Below are positions 34,492-42,533 of a stretch of 64,000 bases of DNA, one piece after another. A program made the translations under genes and the position numbers. Source of the stretch: Cyclobacteriaceae bacterium (lineage in GTDB: Bacteria; Bacteroidota; Bacteroidia; Cytophagales; Cyclobacteriaceae); NCBI GenBank assembly GCA_019694875.1, contig JAIBBC010000001.1, forward strand, positions 620,001-684,000, in the 5' to 3' direction. The notes under the pieces were generated by a model. The model saw only the letters and a list, made by a program, of their open reading frames with translations. It was not told the DNA's origin and searched no databases. Position 1 is the stretch's first letter; each line of letters starts with the position of its first letter.

Positions 34492-35666
34492 AATCGCAAC
34501 TTGTTTTAAGTGTCTTGACAGCGCTGAGCGCATCAATGTGTTGCATAACTCCGGTTCTTGCTCTTGCAGCAGGAACAAGTAGTTTAGCTGCGTCATTCCA
34601 TTGGATTGAACCATTCAGACCTTACTTCGTTTCTTCATCAATCTTAGTTTTAGGTTTCGCCTGGTTTCAATCATTTAGGACTTCTAAAAAAGACGTTGAT
34701 TGTAATTGTGAAACTCCTAAAGAGAAATCATTTTTTCAGTCAAGAACATTCTTAAGTATTGTAACCATTGTTTCATTTCTGTTAATCACTTTTCCATCCT
34801 ACTCGAAATTTTTCTTTAATAATTCAGTTTATCAAACGGGACAACAGCAAAGTAAGAATAAGAAGATTGAGCTAAACGTTTCAGGAATGACATGTACATC
34901 CTGTGAACTTCACATTGAAAGTGAGGTTAAAAAATTACAGGGTGTTTCATTTGTAAAAGCATCCTATGAGAAAGGTTCAACGACTGTAGAGTTTGACGAA
35001 CAGAAAATCAAAACTGACAGAATCATTCAAGCCATTAACCAGACTGGATATAAAGTTGAACAAGGAAAGAAAGAATTAACGCTCCAAGACCAAGCAGGAA
35101 ATTGTTGTGCTAATGGTACTTGTAAAAATCACACGGGTAACTTGCCGACAGAAGTGAACAGGAATTTGAAACTGCTCTCAAGCGTTTCTGAAATTCAGAA
35201 AACATTTAATCAACAAAATGGCAAAACTAAATTTGTAGCTATCTTATCCTCTACCTGCGGCTGGTGTTTACAGGGAGCTGAATCCATTCAAAAAACTGTT
35301 CTTGAGAAAATAAATGATAAGAACATTAGTCTAATTATTGTTTGGACAAACATGCTGAAAACGGACGATCAAAACAGTGCTTATAAAGCGGCATCCTTGT
35401 TTAAAGACCCAAACATTGTTCAATACTTCGACTCTGAAAATAAATTTGGCGACATCGTTGCGAAAAGGTTAAATCCACAAGGCAAAAAAGCCTGGGACAT
35501 TTACATGTTCTTTGACAAAGAAACGCTATGGAGTAAAGACTTTCCGAGACCGTTTGATTATGTCCATCAGTTAAGTTCTGAGGCTCATCCTTGGGTTGAC
35601 AAGACCAAATATTTTTGTGGATCTGAGTTAACAAAAAGGCTGGACGAGATTGTAACTACCCTTTAA
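34488..35666 (+). CDS. MerT-MerP-thioredoxin triple fusion
   Basis: A 392-aa protein with a MerT-like membrane domain (Cys pair C18-C19 in MCCITP, three membrane spans up to about residue 115), a MerP/HMA domain with GMTCTSC (C136, C139) and a C-terminal thioredoxin-like domain (residues 225-392) with CGWC at 257-260. The first two parts form the MerTP fusion known from Bacteroidota mercury loci, usually about 200 aa; the thioredoxin part is an extra 170 residues. A Cys-rich linker (NCCANGTC) joins them. No MerA reductase is visible nearby. Mercury import or metal relay is inferred. Confidence 0.85.
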   Translation: MKSQLVLSVLTALSASMCCITPVLALAAGTSSLAASFHWIEPFRPYFVSSSILVLGFAWFQSFRTSKKDVDCNCETPKEKSFFQSRTFLSIVTIVSFLLITFPSYSKFFFNNSVYQTGQQQSKNKKIELNVSGMTCTSCELHIESEVKKLQGVSFVKASYEKGSTTVEFDEQKIKTDRIIQAINQTGYKVEQGKKELTLQDQAGNCCANGTCKNHTGNLPTEVNRNLKLLSSVSEIQKTFNQQNGKTKFVAILSSTCGWCLQGAESIQKTVLEKINDKNISLIIVWTNMLKTDDQNSAYKAASLFKDPNIVQYFDSENKFGDIVAKRLNPQGKKAWDIYMFFDKETLWSKDFPRPFDYVHQLSSEAHPWVDKTKYFCGSELTKRLDEIVTTL

Positions 35667-35672
35667 TATAGA

Positions 35673-35888
35673 ATGGAAACAACAGTTATTCTAAATTCAA
35701 TAATTGCCTGCCCGTCTTGCGGATTTAAAAAAGAAGAGGTTATGCCTACAAATGCATGCCAATACTTTTATGAATGCGAAAACTGCAAGACTCTTTTAAA
35801 ACCAAAAGAAGGTGACTGTTGTGTGTTCTGCACATACGGGACGGTAAAATGTCCGCCAATCCAGCAATCAAAAAATTGTTGCGCTTGA
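35673..35888 (+). CDS. GDCCVxC-motif small protein
   Basis: A 71-aa Cys-rich protein with CPSCGF, CENCKTLL and the hallmark GDCCVFCTYGTVKCPP. The family is a GDCCVxC-domain protein, in some relatives a selenoprotein at one Cys, found after MerTP genes in Bacteroidota. It starts 6 bases after the MerTP fusion stop. It probably binds metal with its two CxxC pairs and the GDCC motif. All key positions are ordinary Cys codons here. Confidence 0.85.
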   Translation: METTVILNSIIACPSCGFKKEEVMPTNACQYFYECENCKTLLKPKEGDCCVFCTYGTVKCPPIQQSKNCCA

Positions 35889-35938
35889 ATATTGTGCCTC
35901 ACACAGCATACTTGCAATGGCCGGCCCAAAATGGCAAC

Positions 35939-37822
35939 TTAGTCTTCTAGCAACTTGTAATCTAATGACCCATTTCGATGCAATTCCCGCTCTCTTATAT
36001 ATGCGTAGATTACCGGCAGCACGATCAGCACAAAAATCGTTGAGGTCAAAAGCCCGAACACAAAAGGAATCGTGATAGGCTTCATCACATCACTTCCCGT
36101 TCCAGTAGCAATAAGCACAGGCATCAATCCAATCACATCCACAAGCACCGTCATTAGTTTAGGTCGGAGTCTTTGAACAGCACCTTCATAGATTGCATCT
36201 TCGATAATCTCGTTTGTGACTTGTCCTGTCGTATGATTCTTCAGTTTGAAATATAGAGAGTTGTTCAAATACACGAGCATCAAAACCCCGGTTTCAACTG
36301 CTATCCCAAACAATGCAATAAATCCAACAGCTACCGCCACCGAGAAGTTAACATCAAAAAAGTGTAATGAGTATGCTCCGCCAACCAATGCAACAGGAAT
36401 ACTACTCAGTACGATCAGTACTTCTCTCAAACTATTAAAAGTAAAGTATAGTACTACAAGGATGATTAGAAGAACGATGGGGATGATCACCATCAATCTA
36501 TTCTGCGCTCGCACCTGGTTTTCGTATTGACCGCTCCAATTTAAATAGTAGCCCTTGGGTAGATTCGTTATCGCTTTTTCAAGGCGCTCCTTTGCTTCGG
36601 CAACAGTACTACCCATATCCCTACCCCTAACATTGAAAAGTAAAGTCCCACGAAGCATTGCATTCTCGGAGTTGATCATTGGCGGACCTTCAGTGACAGT
36701 TATTTCGGCTACAGATGACAATGGAATCGGGCCGAGATTCCTTGTTTGCACTTGAAGGCTTTTGATTTGATTAATTGTGTTTCGGAAGTCTTGTGCAAAA
36801 CGGACACTAACAGGAAAACGCTGACGTGCTTCAATAGTGGTTGTTGCATTCATTCCTCCCAATGCCGTTTCAATAAACATATTAACATCGTCTACCGTCA
36901 AAGCATATCGGCCTATTTCATCTTTTTTGATCCTAATATCAACATACTTTCCTCCAACGATAGGCTCGACATACAAGTCGGCCACTCCATCGAGTCCTTC
37001 GAGTTGTTTCTTGAATTCATGTGCGAGCACATTGATCGAGTCCAGACTCTGTCCATATATTTTGATCCCAACGTCCGTTCTTATCCCCGTGGAAAGCATG
37101 TTTATTCTATTAATGATTGGTTGAGTGTAACTATTTATCACTCCTGGTATCGCCAGTTTACTATTCAATTCTCGAATTATATCGTCTTTCGAAATTCCTT
37201 CCCGCCATTCGCGTTGTGGTTTTAAAATGATCATAGTTTCAATCATGCTGATTGGAGCATTGTCGGTTGCAGTATTGGCACGTCCCGCCTTACCCAACAC
37301 ATTCTCCACTTCGGGAACCGACTTAATAATTTTATCCTGCACCTGAAGTAATCGTTTTGCTTCATTGTTGGAGATATCCGGCAATGTAACGGGCATGAAT
37401 AGTAGTGAACCTTCATCCAGTGGCGGCATGAACTCTGTTCCAAGGTTAATTACTAATGGCACACTTCCCAGTACAAGTGCCAATGCGAGACCAAGGGTAA
37501 CTTTTTTCCATTTTAAACACCACCGTATAACCGGTCCATACAACCACATGAAGAATCGGCTGATCGGATGTTTACTTTCGGGTTTTACTTTTCCCTTTAA
37601 AAACAAAGCCATCAATACAGGTACAAGCATGATTGCTACAAATCCTGATCCGATCATCGCGAACGTTTTGGTCCAGACCAGAGGAGAGAAGAGTTTGTGT
37701 TCCTGACCAGTAAGAAAAAGAATTGGACTGAATGAGATTAGTGTAACGAGAATAGAACTCACCACAGCTTTACCTATTAACCGTGATGACTTTTCAATCT
37801 TGTCTATTCTGGTTTCTTCCAT
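35939..37822 (-). CDS. cusA: CusA-type RND permease 2, C-terminal half (TM5-TM12)
   Basis: This 627-aa polypeptide covers TM5-TM12 and the second periplasmic loop of an HME-RND permease, paralogous to the one at 28458-30383. The Met positions INMLSTGI and GPPMINSENA are kept and the third is Leu (GRYALTV), the same pattern as copy 1. Its ATG lies one codon after the in-frame TGA that ends the N-terminal half. The halves sum to 1049 residues, a full CusA. It is the last gene of the eight-gene minus-strand operon and has no adaptor or TolC gene of its own. Confidence 0.88.
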   Translation of the reverse strand: MEETRIDKIEKSSRLIGKAVVSSILVTLISFSPILFLTGQEHKLFSPLVWTKTFAMIGSGFVAIMLVPVLMALFLKGKVKPESKHPISRFFMWLYGPVIRWCLKWKKVTLGLALALVLGSVPLVINLGTEFMPPLDEGSLLFMPVTLPDISNNEAKRLLQVQDKIIKSVPEVENVLGKAGRANTATDNAPISMIETMIILKPQREWREGISKDDIIRELNSKLAIPGVINSYTQPIINRINMLSTGIRTDVGIKIYGQSLDSINVLAHEFKKQLEGLDGVADLYVEPIVGGKYVDIRIKKDEIGRYALTVDDVNMFIETALGGMNATTTIEARQRFPVSVRFAQDFRNTINQIKSLQVQTRNLGPIPLSSVAEITVTEGPPMINSENAMLRGTLLFNVRGRDMGSTVAEAKERLEKAITNLPKGYYLNWSGQYENQVRAQNRLMVIIPIVLLIILVVLYFTFNSLREVLIVLSSIPVALVGGAYSLHFFDVNFSVAVAVGFIALFGIAVETGVLMLVYLNNSLYFKLKNHTTGQVTNEIIEDAIYEGAVQRLRPKLMTVLVDVIGLMPVLIATGTGSDVMKPITIPFVFGLLTSTIFVLIVLPVIYAYIRERELHRNGSLDYKLLED

Positions 37823-37825
37823 AAC

Positions 37826-39094
37826 TCAATTTGTTTCGGCTTCACCACCTATGGTTTTCATCGCATTTTCCACCATGACTATTCCTGCATCAACCAAATC
37901 ACCTACTGCTAATGCAACCCCTGCTAGCGACATGATGTTTGATGTAATTCCAAACCACTTCATTAGTATGAAAGCAAATAGAACTGACACAGGTATTGTA
38001 ATAACGACAATGAAGGCGCTCCTTACATGCAACAAAAAGATGAACAGAACAATGGCCACCACGATGATTTCTTCTGTAACCGCTTCCTTTAAAGTATCGA
38101 TTGTTGCATTGATCAAATCTGACCTGTCATATGCAGGCTTTATGTTTATTCCGGCAGGTAAGCCTTTTTTGATGTCTTCGATTTTGTTCTTCACGCGATC
38201 GATAACCTGCTTGGCATTTTCACCGTATCGCATGATTACTATTCCCCCAACTTTTTCGCCTTCACCATTCTCATCCACAATACCCAGCCGCAAGTCTCCT
38301 CCCATTTGGACTGTTCCAATATCTTTCACCCGAACAGCAATTGTGTTTTCCGATTTGAGTGGAATGTTTTCAATTTCATTGATACCCTTTATGTAGCCCG
38401 TGCTTTTGATGATATATCCGATGTCCGATAACTCAAACTTGCGTCCACCTACTTCGTTGTTATTCTCCTTAAGCTTATTAACTACATCCATCAACGTAAT
38501 ATCATAGTAACGTAGCTTCAATGGATCGACCACAACCTGATATTGTTTTTGATAGCCACCGAACGATGCAACTTCGCTAACACCTTCGACTGTCTGAAGT
38601 CCGAACCTTATGTACCAATCTTGCAATGCTCTCAGTTCACCTAAGTCATAGCCAGGAGCATCAAGAGTATACCAGTATACATGACCTAAACCTGTTCCGT
38701 CTGGACCAAGTGTTGGGGTAACATTTTGAGGAAGCAAACGGGTTGCATAGTTTAATCTTTCCAGCACGCGAGCACGAGCCCAATAGATGTCGGCATCATC
38801 TTCAAAAATGATGAACACGAAACTCATCCCGAACATGCTCGCACCGCGGATGTTCTTTACTTTAGGTATCCCCTGAAGATTTGAAGTAAGTGGATACGTT
38901 ATCTGATCTTCGATGATCTGAGGGTTTCTTCCCATCCACTCGGTATAGATGATAACTTGGTTTTCTGATAAGTCCGGGATAGCATCGACAGGTGTATTAT
39001 AGACAGAATAGATGCCGTAGATTATCATGATTGAATACATGATAATCACCATCCATTTGTTTTTTATCGACCAGCTTATCAGTTTCTTGATCAT
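37826..39094 (-). CDS. cusA: CusA-type RND permease 2, N-terminal half (TM1-TM4)
   Basis: This 422-aa polypeptide has TM1, the first periplasmic loop and TM2-TM4, with the TM4 Asp in GDLVDAGIVMVENAM. It ends (GGEAETN, then TGA) at the same cytoplasmic loop as the N-terminal half of copy 1. TGA, GTT and ATG follow in one frame, so only a single stop codon separates the two halves. It overlaps the PRPP synthetase gene by ATGA. Confidence 0.88.
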   Translation of the reverse strand: MIKKLISWSIKNKWMVIIMYSIMIIYGIYSVYNTPVDAIPDLSENQVIIYTEWMGRNPQIIEDQITYPLTSNLQGIPKVKNIRGASMFGMSFVFIIFEDDADIYWARARVLERLNYATRLLPQNVTPTLGPDGTGLGHVYWYTLDAPGYDLGELRALQDWYIRFGLQTVEGVSEVASFGGYQKQYQVVVDPLKLRYYDITLMDVVNKLKENNNEVGGRKFELSDIGYIIKSTGYIKGINEIENIPLKSENTIAVRVKDIGTVQMGGDLRLGIVDENGEGEKVGGIVIMRYGENAKQVIDRVKNKIEDIKKGLPAGINIKPAYDRSDLINATIDTLKEAVTEEIIVVAIVLFIFLLHVRSAFIVVITIPVSVLFAFILMKWFGITSNIMSLAGVALAVGDLVDAGIVMVENAMKTIGGEAETN

Positions 39095-39966
39095 TGTAAC
39101 GCGTCAATGATTATTGAACTAAGATCTATACCATTGCTGCTATGAGCAATAGTATTACAAGTTACTATTTGTGCTGCACCGGCTTCTTGTAGTTCCTGAA
39201 AAGAATTGTCGGCAAAGATCGCATGAACTCCTATGCAAATAGGTTTATTGAAACCAAGTTCCAGTAACCGTTTAGCAGTTACAATCATTGTATGTGCAGT
39301 TGAAATGATGTCGTCTACGAGCACGGGTGTACGCTCATGAAATGAACTGATTTCAGGAAATGAGATTTCGACATTTCTGTCTCCATGGCGTTCCTTGTTC
39401 AGTACAATGTACGGTGCATTGGCCAGGGCTGCTACCTGAGAAACCCATTGTTCACTTTCGGAGTCAGGGCCTATCAATAATGGATTTGATACAGAAGTTT
39501 TTATCCACGTGGCAATGGACTTTGATGCATGTAAAACCTTTGCATTCGCACTGTAGATCTCATTCATAGAATGATGTCTGTGCAAATGAGGATCTATTGT
39601 TACAAGCTCATCAATGAAAGGCGAAATTAATTCACTGAAATAGGTTGATGTGACAGCTTCACCAGGTTTGAATTGCTTATCCTGACGCATGTAAGCAAGG
39701 TATGGTGCTACGAGAGTAATCTTCGATGCACCCCCATCTCTGAGCAGGCGGAGTAGAAATACTAACGATAGAAATTTATCGTCAGGCCGATGTAATGTTG
39801 CGACCACGACAACTTCTTTGTCAAGTACATCTGTAATTAATCGCACATATGTTTCTCCATCTGGAAACTTTCTCATTTCAATTTCTCCTAATGAAGCCAT
39901 TAAACCATCTACTATGTAGGCTGCGATATTTTCGTTTCCTTGAAATGCTATAACAATCTTTCTCAT
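39091..39966 (-). CDS. prs: Ribose-phosphate pyrophosphokinase (PRPP synthetase)
   Basis: This 291-aa enzyme would make PRPP from ribose 5-phosphate and ATP. It has the N-terminal Pribosyltran_N fold (MRKFPDGETYVRL, TLHRPDDKF), the metal-binding region (TIDPHLHRHHS) and the PRPP-binding loop VLVDDIISTAHTM. It is shorter than housekeeping Prs (about 315 aa) and of the divergent class often next to phosphorylases. It overlaps both neighbours by ATGA, so it is made with the phosphorylase upstream and the permease downstream. Confidence 0.9.
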   Translation of the reverse strand: MRKIVIAFQGNENIAAYIVDGLMASLGEIEMRKFPDGETYVRLITDVLDKEVVVVATLHRPDDKFLSLVFLLRLLRDGGASKITLVAPYLAYMRQDKQFKPGEAVTSTYFSELISPFIDELVTIDPHLHRHHSMNEIYSANAKVLHASKSIATWIKTSVSNPLLIGPDSESEQWVSQVAALANAPYIVLNKERHGDRNVEISFPEISSFHERTPVLVDDIISTAHTMIVTAKRLLELGFNKPICIGVHAIFADNSFQELQEAGAAQIVTCNTIAHSSNGIDLSSIIIDALQ

Positions 39967-41465
39967 ACGATGGTGACAATGGGGTTAACCGATGAAATGT
40001 ATGATTTAGCGTAGTTCATTTCTCCGTCTGATTCGGAATGAATTCGATAAATAAGATCGCCTTTGCTTATCTGGCTACCCAATGGTGCGAAGAATTCTAC
40101 GCCTGCTGCCACTGATTTTGGCGCACCGGCTAATTTTGCTACGCGGGCCAGTGTTCTATTGTCAATAGAAACGACTTTTCCAGAGTTGCTTGCCATTATA
40201 TCAAACTGCTTTGTCGAGGACGGAGGCTCTTTGAATCCGCCTTGAGCTTCGCAGATTCTGATAAACTTCTTGTATGCTGCACCAGATTCCAATATCTGTT
40301 TCGCTTGTGCAATTCCTTCGCGATATTTGCACGTTCCCGCCAATTCGAGCAACGCCCCAGATACAAGCAGTGCGCGTTCTTTGAGAGCAACCGAACATGA
40401 AGGGGAGTTTCTCAATACTGATAAAACATCGTGAGCTTCTAGCGCAGGTCCAATACCCTTACCTATTGGCTGAGAGCCATCTGTAATAATGGTGTTGACC
40501 TTAAGCCCGATTGAAGATCCTACTTGTTCAAGTTGTTTTTGCAAATGCAAAGCAGACTCATTGGTTCTGACCTTAGCTGTTGGTCCAACAGGAACATCTA
40601 TTACCACATGTGTCGATCCAGCGGAAACTTTCTTTGAAAGTACAGATGCGATCATTTGACCTTCGCTGTCAATGTCAAGAGCTTTTTCAACAGAGATAAG
40701 AATGTCATCAGCAGGACTGAGTTGAACTGCTCCTCCCCAAACCATGCAGCCACCTTCGGATTCAACTACTTTTCGCATTCGATCTATTGTCAGATCAACA
40801 GGTGTCATCGTTTCCATCGTGTCAGCTGTTCCAGCTGGGGAGGTGATCGCTCGCGATGATGTCTTTGGAATGATGAGACCAGACGCTGCAATGATACTAA
40901 CAACGATTGGTGTTGTACGATTGCCTGGAATACCCCCAACGCAATGCTTGTCTAAAATCAGTTCCTTGCCCCAGTCTAATTTTTGTCCAGTGCCAATCAT
41001 GGCCAGGGTAAGGCCAATAACTTCGTTTATATCAAGATTGTCATTGACACATGTCGTTATAAATGCAGCAAGTTCAATATTAGAATATCGTCCCGCTACA
41101 ATATCTCCGATTACATCGCTAAGAGATTCGTTATTGAACCGCTTACCATACATTTTACCACGGACATTCTTGAAGGACTCAATTGGATTTAAATGCACTA
41201 CTGAAACCGTATCTCCCGATTTGACATTCAGCCTCTTCATAGATTCAGCAGATAGCCCCGCCTCATGGTGTTCGATGATATCAGAAGTCACAACATTTAG
41301 AGTTGCTACTATACTCTTATTGCCATTGGTGACAACCACGCGAGTTAATGCGCTGAATCCCTCTGAACGGCAAACGTCACAGTCGTAACGCATGAAGACA
41401 ATATTCTCACGGTAAGTATCGATACCAATATTCTTTACTGAAAGACTGTTGTTATTATGAGTCAT
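39963..41465 (-). CDS. Thymidine/AMP phosphorylase family protein
   Basis: A 500-aa enzyme of the nucleoside phosphorylase II family. The extra N-terminal domain (residues 1-90) and overall length match archaeal-type AMP phosphorylase, which splits AMP with phosphate to adenine and ribose 1,5-bisphosphate; bacterial thymidine phosphorylase is about 440 aa. Family motifs KHCVGGIPGNRTTPI and SPAGTADTMETM are intact. The next gene is a PRPP synthetase overlapping by ATGA, so the pair may form a nucleotide-salvage route. The exact substrate is not decidable by eye. Confidence 0.85.
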   Translation of the reverse strand: MTHNNNSLSVKNIGIDTYRENIVFMRYDCDVCRSEGFSALTRVVVTNGNKSIVATLNVVTSDIIEHHEAGLSAESMKRLNVKSGDTVSVVHLNPIESFKNVRGKMYGKRFNNESLSDVIGDIVAGRYSNIELAAFITTCVNDNLDINEVIGLTLAMIGTGQKLDWGKELILDKHCVGGIPGNRTTPIVVSIIAASGLIIPKTSSRAITSPAGTADTMETMTPVDLTIDRMRKVVESEGGCMVWGGAVQLSPADDILISVEKALDIDSEGQMIASVLSKKVSAGSTHVVIDVPVGPTAKVRTNESALHLQKQLEQVGSSIGLKVNTIITDGSQPIGKGIGPALEAHDVLSVLRNSPSCSVALKERALLVSGALLELAGTCKYREGIAQAKQILESGAAYKKFIRICEAQGGFKEPPSSTKQFDIMASNSGKVVSIDNRTLARVAKLAGAPKSVAAGVEFFAPLGSQISKGDLIYRIHSESDGEMNYAKSYISSVNPIVTIV

Positions 41466-42529
41466 TATTTAATGCTGGCGTTGTAAAGTTTGCTGATGAT
41501 GAATTGCTTGTTCTTTTTGTCAAACTTGATAAGTTGGCCATCGCGCTTAAAATTTTCATCAATGCTCTTAAGGAATTCGACATTGTCAGGAAAAGCGTGA
41601 CGGAGGTTATCAATCGTCAATAAAATGGGGGCCGAATCGATTGTTTTGCTGAAATAGTAATGAAGGGTAGTACTTTTATGACCTCTGATCTCATGCTTAT
41701 AAAGTTGCAAATTGTTGTATGGATTCAATATCGAGTGATTCTTCCCATCAACGATTCTATACGTAACACCATTACAATCTTTGTAGCCAAATATTTCACT
41801 TTTGGGCATCGTGAAAAGACTGTCATTGTGAACTACGCGAACAACATCTTTATGATGGAATTGATCAGACTTGATCTTATGACTTTCAGTATTACAATCA
41901 ATAGCATACAATAACTTCTTTGATTTGTAGTCGTCAAAGGTTTTGTACACTCCGCTGCTATCGGATTGTGCGAAAACTACAGAAGTTGTAACCGATAGAA
42001 GTATAATTATGAGGGCTGTCTTTGCAAAGGAGTGTTTAGTTTCTTGTCCATGGTCCGCAATTGCCTTTTTTGCATCGCCAAGCATTTTTTTGAGACACCA
42101 GCGGCAATACCAATCTGCAAGCAGGAAACATAGCATCTTGTTAAAAAAACCTTTTGGTTTCTCATAGGAGATAGATAGTTCTGCTTCAGTATTTCCGTTT
42201 GTCTCATTTAGCAGGAGTTTCATCCGGTACCAGGAGTAGATAATGAGCTTCGTGTCCCCGATTGTTTCCCAAACTTTTTCCACTCCGTTGATCCACTTTG
42301 TAACTTCTACCGTGAAGTCCATCACCAATCCCATCATCTTGCCTGTCCATCGATAGCGGGATCCAATTCCGGTTTTGTTAGAAGTTAAAAAATCCAGCTT
42401 AAGCTTGCTACCCATCATCATCCCAGACGATTCTGTCATATGCATTCCGGTGACACCAAGATCATCTATTGTCTTGAATACTTGCTGCGCTGGTGCAGTA
42501 AAGCTTTCCTTTCTGGTTATGGTTTTCAT
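41465..42529 (-). CDS. SRPBCC-domain / membrane / secreted-domain fusion
   Basis: A 354-aa protein in three parts: an SRPBCC (START-like) ligand-binding domain at residues 1-160 (KESFTAPAQQVFKTIDDLG), one membrane helix at about 166-188 (TALIIILLSVTTSVVFAQ), and an uncharacterised domain at 189-354. The helix looks like a signal peptide, ending in AQ, so the last part could once have been a separate secreted protein. It overlaps the phosphorylase by one base (TAATG) and follows the P-ATPase gene by 4 bases. No function is proposed. Confidence 0.65.
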   Translation of the reverse strand: MKTITRKESFTAPAQQVFKTIDDLGVTGMHMTESSGMMMGSKLKLDFLTSNKTGIGSRYRWTGKMMGLVMDFTVEVTKWINGVEKVWETIGDTKLIIYSWYRMKLLLNETNGNTEAELSISYEKPKGFFNKMLCFLLADWYCRWCLKKMLGDAKKAIADHGQETKHSFAKTALIIILLSVTTSVVFAQSDSSGVYKTFDDYKSKKLLYAIDCNTESHKIKSDQFHHKDVVRVVHNDSLFTMPKSEIFGYKDCNGVTYRIVDGKNHSILNPYNNLQLYKHEIRGHKSTTLHYYFSKTIDSAPILLTIDNLRHAFPDNVEFLKSIDENFKRDGQLIKFDKKNKQFIISKLYNASIK

Positions 42530-42533
42530 GACT

